Positions 49,418 through 57,744 of a stretch of DNA of 64,000 bases are shown here, piece by piece (the stretch's first letter is position 1; the number at the start of each line of letters is the position of its first letter). Origin of the DNA: an uncultured Acetatifactor sp. (GTDB taxonomy: Bacteria > Bacillota > Clostridia > Lachnospirales > Lachnospiraceae); the NCBI GenBank assembly GCA_910585015.1, contig CAJUCT010000001.1:170325-234324 (forward strand). Reading direction: 5' to 3'. Position numbers and translations under genes: made by a program. The notes under the pieces were generated by a model, which saw only the letters and a program-made list of their open reading frames with translations, was not told where the DNA came from and ran no database searches.

Positions 49418-50176
49418 ATGGCGAGTATTTATGACCGGGCGGATATCTATGATTTATTTGAGGACGAAAATCGGTATGAAGTATATAAGCGCCATTGGGA
49501 AACGGTTTTGGAAGGAAAAAGAATACAGACGATGCTGGATGTGAGCATTGGTACAGGCAGTGTAACCTTGCCGGTGCTGGATATGGGTATTGAGTTGTGC
49601 GGCTCAGATCTGAGTCAGACAATGCTTGCCAGATGTGCAAAAAAGGCCGAGGCAAAGGGCCAGACGGTCGAGTTGAAGTGCAGTGACTTCAGAGACTTAT
49701 CCTGTTGGCAGGAGCGGCGATTTGATCTGGTGGCTAGCACCGGCAACGCCTTGGGCTATGTCGTCAACGAAGATGTCATGAAAACCTTGGAGCGGATGGA
49801 CTCTCTGACAGGCCCGGGTGGTTATCTGTATTTTGATACGCGCAACTGGGACAAGATTCTGAGGGAACGCAATCGTTTCTATCCGTATAATCCGCTGTTT
49901 GACGGAGAAAACAGGATAAATGTGACGCAGGCATGGGACTATAACAATGACGGTTCCATGACATTCAACATTTTGTATACTTTTGAGAGAGAAAACAGGA
50001 TATTCCAGAAAGAGATATTTGAAGAACACTATTACCCGGTCTCTTGGGAGATATTGCAAAATAAACTGAGAGAAATGGGTTATAGAGATATAGGGATAAA
50101 GTGTTTTCCGGCTTGTTTTGAGATGGCAGAGTTCGAACAGGTTGAATGGTATTGTGTCATTGCCAGAAAGCCGTAA
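49418..50176 (+). CDS. Class I SAM-dependent methyltransferase
   Basis: A 252-residue methyltransferase with the SAM motif MLDVSIGTGSVTLPVLDMG, motif II LCGSDLSQTMLARC, and a post-motif DLVASTGNALGYV. The C-terminal part (YDNDGSMTF, FEEHYYPVSWEIL) resembles the glycine/sarcosine methyltransferase-like group with unknown substrate. Start 49418 follows AAGGAGGG, 11 bases after fprA, so the two are cotranscribed. Confidence 0.82.
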   Translation: MASIYDRADIYDLFEDENRYEVYKRHWETVLEGKRIQTMLDVSIGTGSVTLPVLDMGIELCGSDLSQTMLARCAKKAEAKGQTVELKCSDFRDLSCWQERRFDLVASTGNALGYVVNEDVMKTLERMDSLTGPGGYLYFDTRNWDKILRERNRFYPYNPLFDGENRINVTQAWDYNNDGSMTFNILYTFERENRIFQKEIFEEHYYPVSWEILQNKLREMGYRDIGIKCFPACFEMAEFEQVEWYCVIARKP

Positions 50177-50330
50177 TTGCCGGCCGAACCACAGTTTTTC
50201 CCCATGGCGGAAAAAGGCGAATTGACATGACCGCAAAAATATAGTAAACCATTAAGCAGGGGCACAGCAAAGCCCTGTAACAATAGTTTGGATACAAAAA
50301 TATAACAGGCAGGAAGGGATATTGGTTTAA

Positions 50331-51227
50331 ATGGAAAAAGATATGGAACTGGTGATGCACAAGGCGGAGACCCTGATCGAAGCATTGCCCTACATTCAGA
50401 AATTCAACCGCAAGATCATTGTGGTTAAATACGGCGGCAGCGCCATGAGCAATGAGGAACTGCAGAAAAACGTCATCAAGGATGTGACCCTCTTAAAGCT
50501 GGTGGGGTTCAAACCCATCATCGTCCACGGGGGCGGCAAGGAGATCAGCCGCTGGGTCGGCAAGGTTGGCAAGGAGGCCAAATTCATCAATGGCCTGCGT
50601 GTAACCGACGTGGAGACCATGGAGCTTGCGGAGATGGTGCTGGGCAAGGTGAATAAGGACCTGGTGACCATGGTGCAGGAACTGGGGGTCAAGGCCGTGG
50701 GTATCAGCGGCAAGGACGGCGGTCTGCTCACCGTGGAGAAAAAATACGCGGACGGTCAGGATATCGGCTTTGTGGGCAACATTACGGAGGTGAACCCCAA
50801 GGTGCTCTATGACTTGCTGGAGAAGGATTTCCTGCCCATTGTGGCTCCCATAGGATTGGATGAACACTTCCAGACTTACAATATCAACGCGGATGACGCG
50901 GCCTGCGCCATTGCCAAGGCTGTGGGAGCGGACAAGCTGGTGTTTTTGACGGACATCGAGGGCCTTTACAAGGATATTAATGACAAGTCCACCTTTATCT
51001 CCCGGCTGTCCGCCTCCGACGCGGAAGGGCTGATAAACGGCGGTTTTATTGGCGGCGGTATGCTGCCCAAGCTGGGAAATTGTACCTCTGCCATCAGAAG
51101 CGGCGTGAACAGGGTACATATCCTGGACGGAAGGGTGCCCCACAGCCTGCTGCTGGAGATCTTTACCAACAACGGCGTGGGAACGGCCATTATCAATGAC
51201 GAAGAGATCGGAGGGATGCCCCAATGA
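50331..51227 (+). CDS. argB: Acetylglutamate kinase
   Basis: A 298-residue amino acid kinase phosphorylating N-acetylglutamate. Motifs are IIVVKYGGSAM, VHGGGKEISRW, GISGKDGGLL, NINADDAACAIAKAVGADKLVFLTDIEG and GGFIGGGMLPKL. A leading segment (MELVMHKAETLIEALPYIQKF) resembles the N-terminal helix of the arginine-inhibited, hexameric form, so feedback by arginine is likely. Its last codons overlap argD by four bases. Confidence 0.97.
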   Translation: MEKDMELVMHKAETLIEALPYIQKFNRKIIVVKYGGSAMSNEELQKNVIKDVTLLKLVGFKPIIVHGGGKEISRWVGKVGKEAKFINGLRVTDVETMELAEMVLGKVNKDLVTMVQELGVKAVGISGKDGGLLTVEKKYADGQDIGFVGNITEVNPKVLYDLLEKDFLPIVAPIGLDEHFQTYNINADDAACAIAKAVGADKLVFLTDIEGLYKDINDKSTFISRLSASDAEGLINGGFIGGGMLPKLGNCTSAIRSGVNRVHILDGRVPHSLLLEIFTNNGVGTAIINDEEIGGMPQ

Positions 51228-52429
51228 TGAAGGAGTATATTGAGGAGGCGGAAAAGGCGCTGCTTCATACGTACAACCGCTACCAGGTGGTGCTGGATAA
51301 GGGCGACGGCGTATATCTCTATGATATGGAAGGGAAGCGTTACCTGGACTTTGTGTCCGGTATCGCAGTGTTTGCCCTGGGCTATAATAATAAGGCATAC
51401 AATGACGCGCTGAAGGCCCAGATCGACAAGCTGATCCACACATCCAACTATTACTACAACGCACCGGCCATCGAAGCGGCCAGGAAGATCAAGGCAGTGT
51501 CCGGCATGGACAGGGTCTTTTTCACCAACTCCGGGGCCGAGGCCGTGGAAGGAGCTATCAAGGCGGCCAGAAAGTATGCCTATTTGAAGGATGGATCCAC
51601 GGATCATGAGATCATTGCCATGGAGCATTCCTTTCACGGCAGGACCATGGGAGCCCTTTCTGTGACGGGCAATCCCAAGTACCGGGAGGCTTTCGGGCCC
51701 ATGATCGGCAATATCCGCTTTGCCGCCCTGAATGACTATGACAGCGTACTTGCCCAGGTGACGGACAAGACCTGCGCCATCATCCTGGAGACTGTCCAGG
51801 GGGAGGGCGGCATTTACCCCGCCGAGGAGGATTTTCTGAAAAAACTGCGTCGGCTCTGTGACGAGAGAGATATCCTTCTCATCCTGGACGAGATTCAGTG
51901 CGGCATGGGCCGCACCGGCTATATGTACGCCTGGCAGCGTTTTGACGTGAAGCCGGATATCATGACCACGGCCAAGGCGCTGGGCTGCGGTGTGCCTGTG
52001 GGGGCGTTTATGATGACGGAGCGGGTGGCGCAAAACTCCTTGACGGCAGGGGATCACGGAACCACCTATGGCGGCAATCCTCTGGCAGCGGCGGCGATCT
52101 GTAAGGTGCTGGATCTGTTCGAGGAGCAGAAGGTGCTGGAGAATGTCAGGGAGGTAGGTCCCTATCTGGCTGAGAGACTGGAGGAACTGACCCGGAGGTA
52201 CGACTGCATTGAGACCCACCGCGGCGTGGGACTGCTGCAGGGGCTGGTATTTTATAAGCCCGTGGGGGAAATCATTAAAAGGGCTCTTGATAAGGGCTTG
52301 ATTTTGATCAATGCAGGCACCCATATCATCCGCTTTGTACCGGCGCTGGTTATCGGCAAGGGGGATGTGGATGCCATGATTGAGATATTGGACAGCTGTA
52401 TTGAGGAGTGTTATACTGACGAGCGCTAA
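51224..52429 (+). CDS. argD: Acetylornithine aminotransferase
   Basis: A 401-residue class III PLP aminotransferase. It has SGIAVFALGYNN, FFTNSGAEAVEGAIKAARKY, FHGRTMGALSVTG, ILDEIQCGMGRTG and the PLP lysine Lys251 in TTAKALGCGVPVGAF. ATG overlaps the argB stop (ATGA). The last codons (CYTDER and stop) are encoded by the left arm of repeat A, so the element has intruded into the 3' end of the gene. Confidence 0.97.
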   Translation: MMKEYIEEAEKALLHTYNRYQVVLDKGDGVYLYDMEGKRYLDFVSGIAVFALGYNNKAYNDALKAQIDKLIHTSNYYYNAPAIEAARKIKAVSGMDRVFFTNSGAEAVEGAIKAARKYAYLKDGSTDHEIIAMEHSFHGRTMGALSVTGNPKYREAFGPMIGNIRFAALNDYDSVLAQVTDKTCAIILETVQGEGGIYPAEEDFLKKLRRLCDERDILLILDEIQCGMGRTGYMYAWQRFDVKPDIMTTAKALGCGVPVGAFMMTERVAQNSLTAGDHGTTYGGNPLAAAAICKVLDLFEEQKVLENVREVGPYLAERLEELTRRYDCIETHRGVGLLQGLVFYKPVGEIIKRALDKGLILINAGTHIIRFVPALVIGKGDVDAMIEILDSCIEECYTDER

Positions 52430-52515
52430 GATTTTCCGATTTCTGCCCGGCACATGCCGCATAATCGGGCAGCATGCGTCGGGCAGAAAGGAAAATCTAA
52501 ACGCTCGTGAGTATA
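52412..52515 (+). repeat. Palindromic repeat A, copy 2
   Basis: A long palindrome: TATACTGACGAGCG...TAAGATTTTCC on the left pairs with GGAAAATCTAAACGCTCGT and GAGTATA on the right, and TTTCTGCCCGGCACATGC pairs with GCATGCGTCGGGCAGAAA. The centre is close to CGCATAATCGGGCA. The first copy (10451-10554) shares the right end, the ATTTTCC arm and the centre. Confidence 0.85.
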
Positions 52516-52527
52516 GTAAGGAATATC

Positions 52528-52580
52528 GCAGGCAAAGCGGGAGTTTGGCTAAGCCATGCTCCGGTTATGCAGGAATGAGG
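52528..52580 (+). repeat. Palindromic repeat D, copy 2
   Basis: GGAGTTTGGC and GCCATGCTCC around TAA, starting GCAGGCAAAGC. It matches 2488-2539. It lies right behind repeat A and ends at the ribosome binding site of the next gene (GAGGAATTT). Confidence 0.6.
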
Positions 52581-52585
52581 AATTT

Positions 52586-54022
52586 ATGCATTTTACCAAG
52601 AGAATTATGGCGGTTTTGCTGGTGGCAGCGCTGACGGCGGGACTCTATGCCGGCAGCTTTATTGACTGGGACAGCGAGGATGCGCAGGAGAACCCGCTGG
52701 CTTTTTTAAACCAGAAGGAGACAATCCGCGTCTGGTACGGGGATGAAGCGCTGACGGATTATATCAGCAGGGCGGCGGTTGCCTTTGGGGACGCCCACAA
52801 TGTGCGGGTACTTCCCTACTATATAGCGGAAAGTGATTATCTGGAAACCATAAACAGGGTCACATTGAACGGCGGGGAGGAAACACCGTCCATGCCGGAC
52901 GCCTACCTGATCAGCCATGACCTGCTGGAGAAAGCCTATCTGGCAGGACTGGCTGTACCGGTGGAGGACGTGGCAGGCGTGATGGACGCAGCCCATTTTC
53001 CCAAGGCGGCGCTGTCGGCAGTGACTTATCACGGCAAGCTGGTGGCCTATCCCCTGTACTATGAGACCAGCGCCCTGATCTACAACGAGACCTATCTGTA
53101 TGAATGGGCACGGCAGCAGGCGGGCAAGGCGGATCCCACCGGGGGCATCGATGGGGAAGAGGGGGAGTTTGAGGAACTGGACGAACTTCCCGACGATGAG
53201 GATTCCCTGGTAATATACGACGAGGAAACTCTGGCGCTGCGGACGCAGCAGTTTTTTGAACGGGCGATTCCGGCCACAGTGGGCGATATCCTACAGATTG
53301 CGGACAGCTTTGATCCCCCGGAAACGGTGGAAGGAATCTTTTCCTGGGATGTTTCGGATATCTTTTATAATTACTATTTTGTGGGCAATTATATGAATCT
53401 GGGAGGAGAAGCGGGGGACGACAGAAGCCAGATCGACATATATAATCAGGAGGCCATTGCCAGTCTGGGGATTTATCAGGGACTGAACCAGTTCTTTTCC
53501 ATTGATTCCTCCACGGTGAGTTATGATTCGGTACTGCAGGATTTTCTGGAGGGAAAACTGGTGTTTACCATTGCCACCACGGACGCGGCGGCAGTTCTGG
53601 CCCAGGCCAAGGAGGAGGGGAACTTTCCTTACGATTACGGTGTTTCCCTGATGCCGGATCCCAGCGGCGAACTGGCGGGCAGATCCATGTCAGTGACCAG
53701 CGCGGTGGCCATCAACGGTTATTCGGAGCACCAGGAGTTGGCCAATGCCTTTGCAGCTTATCTGGCGGACGGTTACGCGGAGAATCTGTATGAGCAGACG
53801 GGGAAGGTATCGGCCAACAGGACCGTGAACCGCAGCAACGGAGCGCTGCAGATATTTCTGGCCGAGTATGAGGACAGTATGCCTCTTCCCAAGCTGATGG
53901 AGGCCAGCAATTACTGGACTTGGCTGGAGGTGCTTTTTGCGAAAGTATGGAACGGGGAGGACGTGAGCAGCATGGTGGAACAGCTGGACCAGCAAATGCG
54001 CACACAACTTGTCAAAAACTGA
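52586..54022 (+). CDS. Extracellular solute-binding protein, no lipobox
   Basis: A 478-residue protein with a signal sequence (KRIMAVLLVAALTAGLYAGS) but no lipobox cysteine. The mature part has MalE-type features: TIRVWYGDEALTDYI, YLISHDLLEKAYLAGLAVPVEDVAG, ALIYNETYLYEW, LVFTIATTDAAAVLAQ and a C-terminal VEQLDQQMRTQLVKN. It contains an acidic insert (EEGEFEELDELPDDEDSL). No permease genes are next to it. GAGGAATTT precedes the ATG at 52586. Substrate not clear. Confidence 0.75.
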   Translation: MHFTKRIMAVLLVAALTAGLYAGSFIDWDSEDAQENPLAFLNQKETIRVWYGDEALTDYISRAAVAFGDAHNVRVLPYYIAESDYLETINRVTLNGGEETPSMPDAYLISHDLLEKAYLAGLAVPVEDVAGVMDAAHFPKAALSAVTYHGKLVAYPLYYETSALIYNETYLYEWARQQAGKADPTGGIDGEEGEFEELDELPDDEDSLVIYDEETLALRTQQFFERAIPATVGDILQIADSFDPPETVEGIFSWDVSDIFYNYYFVGNYMNLGGEAGDDRSQIDIYNQEAIASLGIYQGLNQFFSIDSSTVSYDSVLQDFLEGKLVFTIATTDAAAVLAQAKEEGNFPYDYGVSLMPDPSGELAGRSMSVTSAVAINGYSEHQELANAFAAYLADGYAENLYEQTGKVSANRTVNRSNGALQIFLAEYEDSMPLPKLMEASNYWTWLEVLFAKVWNGEDVSSMVEQLDQQMRTQLVKN

Positions 54023-54105
54023 ATATTTTCCGCATATGGAACCAATCATCAGGATATCCTAAACAGTAAAGAATATGCAAAGCTCTGAATGGTCCGGTTA
54101 GGACA

Positions 54106-54203
54106 GGTAAAGTCGTGAAGGCGCGCGAGAGCAGATTTCATGAGTGTATTTTACGAATGAAACCTGTCTCTCCTGTGTGTGCGTCGAAAGGACTTTACCC
54201 TTT
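54106..54203 (+). other. Large imperfect hairpin before YdcZ gene
   Basis: GGTAAAGTC (about 54109-54117) pairs with GACTTTACC (54190-54198); inner arms GAGAGCAGATTTCAT and ATGAAACCTGTCTCTC also pair. The hairpin is followed by the 40-base leader element E. Confidence 0.6.
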
Positions 54204-54240
54204 AGAGCCATCGCGCAGCGATTTAATTAGGAGGAACAAG
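54201..54240 (+). promoter_or_regulatory. 40-base leader element E, copy 1
   Basis: The 40 bases just before the ATG are nearly the same as 57705-57744. Shared parts are TTTAG-GCCATCGC, CAGCGAT and AGGAGGA. ATCGC and GCGAT form a short hairpin 12 bases before the ribosome binding site. Confidence 0.65.
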
Positions 54241-54672
54241 ATGATTGGTTTTTTTATTGCCCTGATATCGGGGGCGCTTATGAGTGTACAGGGAGTATTC
54301 AATACCCAGGTGACGAAAAGCTCCAGTATATGGGTGGCCAGTGCCTTTGTGCAGTTTACCGCGCTGCTGGTCTGCCTGGGGGCATGGCTGATCACGGACA
54401 GAGGCAGTCTTATGGCGCCGCTGAAAGTGGAACCCAAATATATGCTGCTGGGCGGCGCCATCGGCGCGTTCATCACCTACACAGTCATTAAGAGTATGGA
54501 TGCCCTGGGTCCGGCCCGGGCGGTCATGCTGATCGTGGTGGCCCAGCTGCTGGTGGCCTATGTGATAGAACTTCTGGGATGGTTTGGCGTGGAAAAACAG
54601 CCCTGGGAGTGGCGCAAGGCCGTGGGCATGGCAATCGCGATTGCCGGTATTGTCATCTTCAAGTGGAAATGA
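54241..54672 (+). CDS. YdcZ (DUF606) family transporter
   Basis: A 143-residue membrane protein with five helices starting MIGFFIALISGALMSVQGVF. Motifs SVQGVFNTQVTK, LGGAIGAFITYTVIKSMDALGPARAVM and the closing IAIAGIVIFKWK are typical of the DUF606/YdcZ group of small DMT-like transporters. AGGAGGAAC precedes the ATG. It may work as a dimer. Substrate unknown. Confidence 0.85.
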   Translation: MIGFFIALISGALMSVQGVFNTQVTKSSSIWVASAFVQFTALLVCLGAWLITDRGSLMAPLKVEPKYMLLGGAIGAFITYTVIKSMDALGPARAVMLIVVAQLLVAYVIELLGWFGVEKQPWEWRKAVGMAIAIAGIVIFKWK

Positions 54673-54796
54673 CAGCCGCGAGAAAATTAAGTAATTTTTA
54701 AGCTTTTCCCACTTGTCAAGGGAAAATACTTCCTATACAATAATTCTATCAGCATAGAGAGGCATTCCGAGTACCGCCAGAAATGGGAAAGGAACT

Positions 54797-55444
54797 ATGA
54801 TGAGAAAAATAAAGTATGAGTTACTTCTTGTATGCTTTTGGGTGTCGCTGGTCTTAAGCGGCTGCAGTCGCAGCAAAGAGATCCTGTATTTCGACCGGGA
54901 ATCGGCGGATGAATTGTATGCTCAGAATAGGGGCGGCTATACGGACGGGCCCTCAAAGAGGGATCTGCCCCAAGAGGGACAGGAGTCACGGTCAGAGTCC
55001 GAACAGGCGGTCCCGGCTGAGAATGACAGACTGATTTGTGTCCATGTATGCGGCCAAGTGTGTCGGCCGGGCGTGGTGATGCTGCCCGAGGGAAGCCGTG
55101 CCTGGGAGGCCGTGGAGGCGGCAGGCGGGCTTGCCGGCGAAGCCTGGGAGGCAGCGGTGAATCTGGCAGCGGTGCTGGGAGACGGGGAGAAGCTTTACAT
55201 CCCGGCCATAGGAGAGGCTGTGGTGAAGGAAGTCTGTGAGACGGACGGCGGGCTGGTCAATCTGAACACGGCGGATGCGGGCAGGCTCCAGACCCTGCCT
55301 GGGATCGGTGAGAGCCGCGCGGCGGATATCCTGTCCTACAGGGAGAAAAACGGCATTTTCCGGTCCGCGGAAGAGATAATGCAGGTGCCGGGCATCAAAG
55401 AAAGCACTTATGAGAAGATTAGGGATTTGATAACGGTAGACTGA
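54797..55444 (+). CDS. comEA: ComEA-like DNA-binding lipoprotein
   Basis: A 215-residue protein with lipoprotein signal (YELLLVCFWVSLVLSGCSRS; lipobox LSGC), an SLBB domain (VHVCGQVCRPGVVMLPEGSRA) and a C-terminal helix-hairpin-helix domain (VNLNTADAGRLQTLPGIGES). The closing VPGIKESTYEKIRDLITV is typical for ComEA. ComEA binds DNA outside the cell during uptake. The comEC gene is 3.3 kb downstream, separated by a two-component system and a GerMN lipoprotein. Confidence 0.92.
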   Translation: MMRKIKYELLLVCFWVSLVLSGCSRSKEILYFDRESADELYAQNRGGYTDGPSKRDLPQEGQESRSESEQAVPAENDRLICVHVCGQVCRPGVVMLPEGSRAWEAVEAAGGLAGEAWEAAVNLAAVLGDGEKLYIPAIGEAVVKEVCETDGGLVNLNTADAGRLQTLPGIGESRAADILSYREKNGIFRSAEEIMQVPGIKESTYEKIRDLITVD

Positions 55445-55472
55445 GCATGCGTGGGGAAGGATGGTTGAAGCA

Positions 55473-56168
55473 ATGGCTGTAAAAAGGGCTTTGGTAGTGG
55501 ATGACGAGAAACTGATCGTGAAGGGGATTAGGTTTAGCTTAGAGCAGGATGAGATGCAGGTGGATTGTGCCTATGACGGGGAGGAGGCTCTGGAACTGGC
55601 CCGGGCCAACCGGTATGATATAATCCTGCTGGATATCATGCTGCCCAAACTTACGGGGTTTGAAGTGTGTCAACATATCAGGGAGTTTTCCAACGTGCCC
55701 ATTATAATGCTGACAGCCAAGGGTGACGACATGGATAAGATATTGGGCTTGGAGTACGGCGCGGACGATTATATAACCAAACCCTTCAACATCTTGGAGG
55801 TAAAGGCCAGGATCAAGGCCATCATGCGCCGCATAGAGCCCAAAAAGGGCCAGGCGGAGGCCCATAAGGAACTGGTAAGCGGTGAGATGCGCCTGGACTG
55901 CGAGGGCAGACGAGCCTATATTGCCGGCAGGGAGATTGGTTTAACTGCCAAGGAATTTGAGGTGTTGGAACTGCTTATGACTAATCCCAACAAGGTATAC
56001 AGCAGGGAGGCGCTGCTGAAGATTGTATGGGGCTGCGATTATCCCGGTGATGTGCGGACAGTGGATGTACATATCAGGAGACTGCGTGAGAAGATAGAGA
56101 GCAATCCCAGTGAGCCGCAGTATGTACACACTAAATGGGGAGTAGGGTATTATTTCTATAATGTATAA
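55473..56168 (+). CDS. OmpR family response regulator
   Basis: A 231-residue regulator with receiver domain (KRALVVDDEKLIVKGIRF; phosphorylated Asp54 in IILLDIMLPKL; switch Thr in IIMLTAKGD; Lys in YITKPFN) and a C-terminal winged-helix DNA-binding domain ending YVHTKWGVGYYF. It is of the WalR/MtrA type. Start 55473 is chosen over 55461 because the latter touches the GGGGAAGG site. The stop is three bases from the kinase gene, so the two form one transcript. Confidence 0.93.
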   Translation: MAVKRALVVDDEKLIVKGIRFSLEQDEMQVDCAYDGEEALELARANRYDIILLDIMLPKLTGFEVCQHIREFSNVPIIMLTAKGDDMDKILGLEYGADDYITKPFNILEVKARIKAIMRRIEPKKGQAEAHKELVSGEMRLDCEGRRAYIAGREIGLTAKEFEVLELLMTNPNKVYSREALLKIVWGCDYPGDVRTVDVHIRRLREKIESNPSEPQYVHTKWGVGYYFYNV

Positions 56169-56171
56169 GCC

Positions 56172-57704
56172 ATGGAGAAAAATTATATAAAAAAGATAAA
56201 AGAATTTTATCATCAGTATCTCAACATCCGCAGTCTGAGGGTTCGGATATTCCTGATCGTATTGGTGGTGGGCATTGTTCCCAGCGTTGCCATGCGTTAT
56301 GGAATCATGAGGAATTATGAGCAGCGGGCGGTGGAACTTCGGACGGCCACGGTGCAGAGCCAGCTGAGAGTCATAGCGGATCATCTGATCAATGAAGACT
56401 ATCTGAATATGAGGAGTTCTTCGGCACTCAGTTTGGAGTATTCGAACACCAGCAGTTCCAGGGTCATCAATGCTGAATTGGAGATGCTGTCCAATCTGTA
56501 TGACGGGCGGGTACAGATTATCAGCGGGAATCTGCGGATTGTCAAAGATACATACAGCATCAGTGAGGGAAAGACTATTATCTCGGAGGAAGTGATCAAA
56601 TGCTTTATGGGAGAGAGTCTTTCCAATTATGATGCCCAGAACGGATACATTGAAATAACCATTCCCATTATTGACAATCGTAATGTCGGTGAGGGAGGGA
56701 GTGAAGGGGCAGGTCCGAATCCCAGGGTCAAGGGCGTGATGCTCACCAGCCTTTCTACAGACTATATCATGGAAACGATGGAGGTTTTAAGCCGCAAGGC
56801 CATGATTTTGGAGGCGTTGATGATTATGGCCATTGTCGTCATTGCTCTGATTCTGTCCATCGTGCTGACAAGGCCCTTTGAGCGGGTTACCAAGGTCATC
56901 AATGATGTGAAGGCGGGATACAGCAATGAGAGCATTTCCGTGCCGGACCTGGCGGAGACAGAGCATATTGTGGAGGCATTTAACCAGCTGCTTCAGCGCA
57001 TGAAGGTTTTGGATGATTCCAGACAGGAATTTGTGTCCAATGTGTCCCATGAACTGAAGACGCCCTTGACTTCCATGAAGGTGCTGGCGGATTCCCTGCT
57101 GGTGCAGGAGGATGTGCCTGCGGAATTGTACCAGGAGTTTATGGAGGATATCGTGTCGGAGATTGACCGTGAGAACCGTATTATCACGGATCTGCTGACT
57201 CTGGTCAAAATGGACAAGAAGGTTTCGGCCCTGAACATTGCGTCCGTCAATGTCAACGACCTGACGGAACTGATATTAAAGCGTCTGCGCCCCATTGCCC
57301 GAAAGAAGGACGTGGAGGTGGTGTTTGAGAGCGTTCGTCCTGTGACGGCCGAGGTGGACGAGGTAAAAATGACGCTGGTGATGTCCAATCTGGTGGAGAA
57401 CGCTATCAAGTACAATAAGGAACATGGCTGGGTCAAGGTTGTTCTGGACGCGGATCATCAATATTTTACATTTGAAGTCAGTGACTCCGGCATCGGCATC
57501 CCCGAGGACTCCCTGGCACAGATCTACGAGCGCTTTTATCGGGTGGACAAATCCCACTCCCGGGAGATCGGCGGCACCGGCCTGGGGCTGGCCATCACCA
57601 AGAACGCCGTGCTGATGCACAGAGGATCCATCACAGTGACCAGCACGGAGGGGGAGGGTTCCACCTTTTTGGTGAAAATTCCACTAAACTATGTTTCACA
57701 GTAA
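56172..57704 (+). CDS. Sensor histidine kinase
   Basis: A 510-residue membrane kinase: first helix VRIFLIVLVVGIVPSVAMRY, an extracytoplasmic domain of about 165 residues, second helix ALMIMAIVVIALILSIVL, HAMP domain, HisKA with His293 (NVSHELKTPLTSM) and HATPase motifs SNLVENAIKYNKEHG, DSGIGIPEDSL and GGTGLGLAI. The architecture resembles MtrB/WalK without a PAS domain. It is probably the partner of the regulator just upstream. Confidence 0.95.
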   Translation: MEKNYIKKIKEFYHQYLNIRSLRVRIFLIVLVVGIVPSVAMRYGIMRNYEQRAVELRTATVQSQLRVIADHLINEDYLNMRSSSALSLEYSNTSSSRVINAELEMLSNLYDGRVQIISGNLRIVKDTYSISEGKTIISEEVIKCFMGESLSNYDAQNGYIEITIPIIDNRNVGEGGSEGAGPNPRVKGVMLTSLSTDYIMETMEVLSRKAMILEALMIMAIVVIALILSIVLTRPFERVTKVINDVKAGYSNESISVPDLAETEHIVEAFNQLLQRMKVLDDSRQEFVSNVSHELKTPLTSMKVLADSLLVQEDVPAELYQEFMEDIVSEIDRENRIITDLLTLVKMDKKVSALNIASVNVNDLTELILKRLRPIARKKDVEVVFESVRPVTAEVDEVKMTLVMSNLVENAIKYNKEHGWVKVVLDADHQYFTFEVSDSGIGIPEDSLAQIYERFYRVDKSHSREIGGTGLGLAITKNAVLMHRGSITVTSTEGEGSTFLVKIPLNYVSQ

Positions 57705-57744
57705 TTTAGCGCCATCGCACAGCGATCTTAACAGGAGGAGCGGA
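57705..57744 (+). promoter_or_regulatory. 40-base leader element E, copy 2
   Basis: TTTAGCGCCATCGCACAGCG followed by ATCTTAACAGGAGGAG; the second copy of the leader at 54201-54240. It begins just after the kinase stop codon. Confidence 0.65.
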
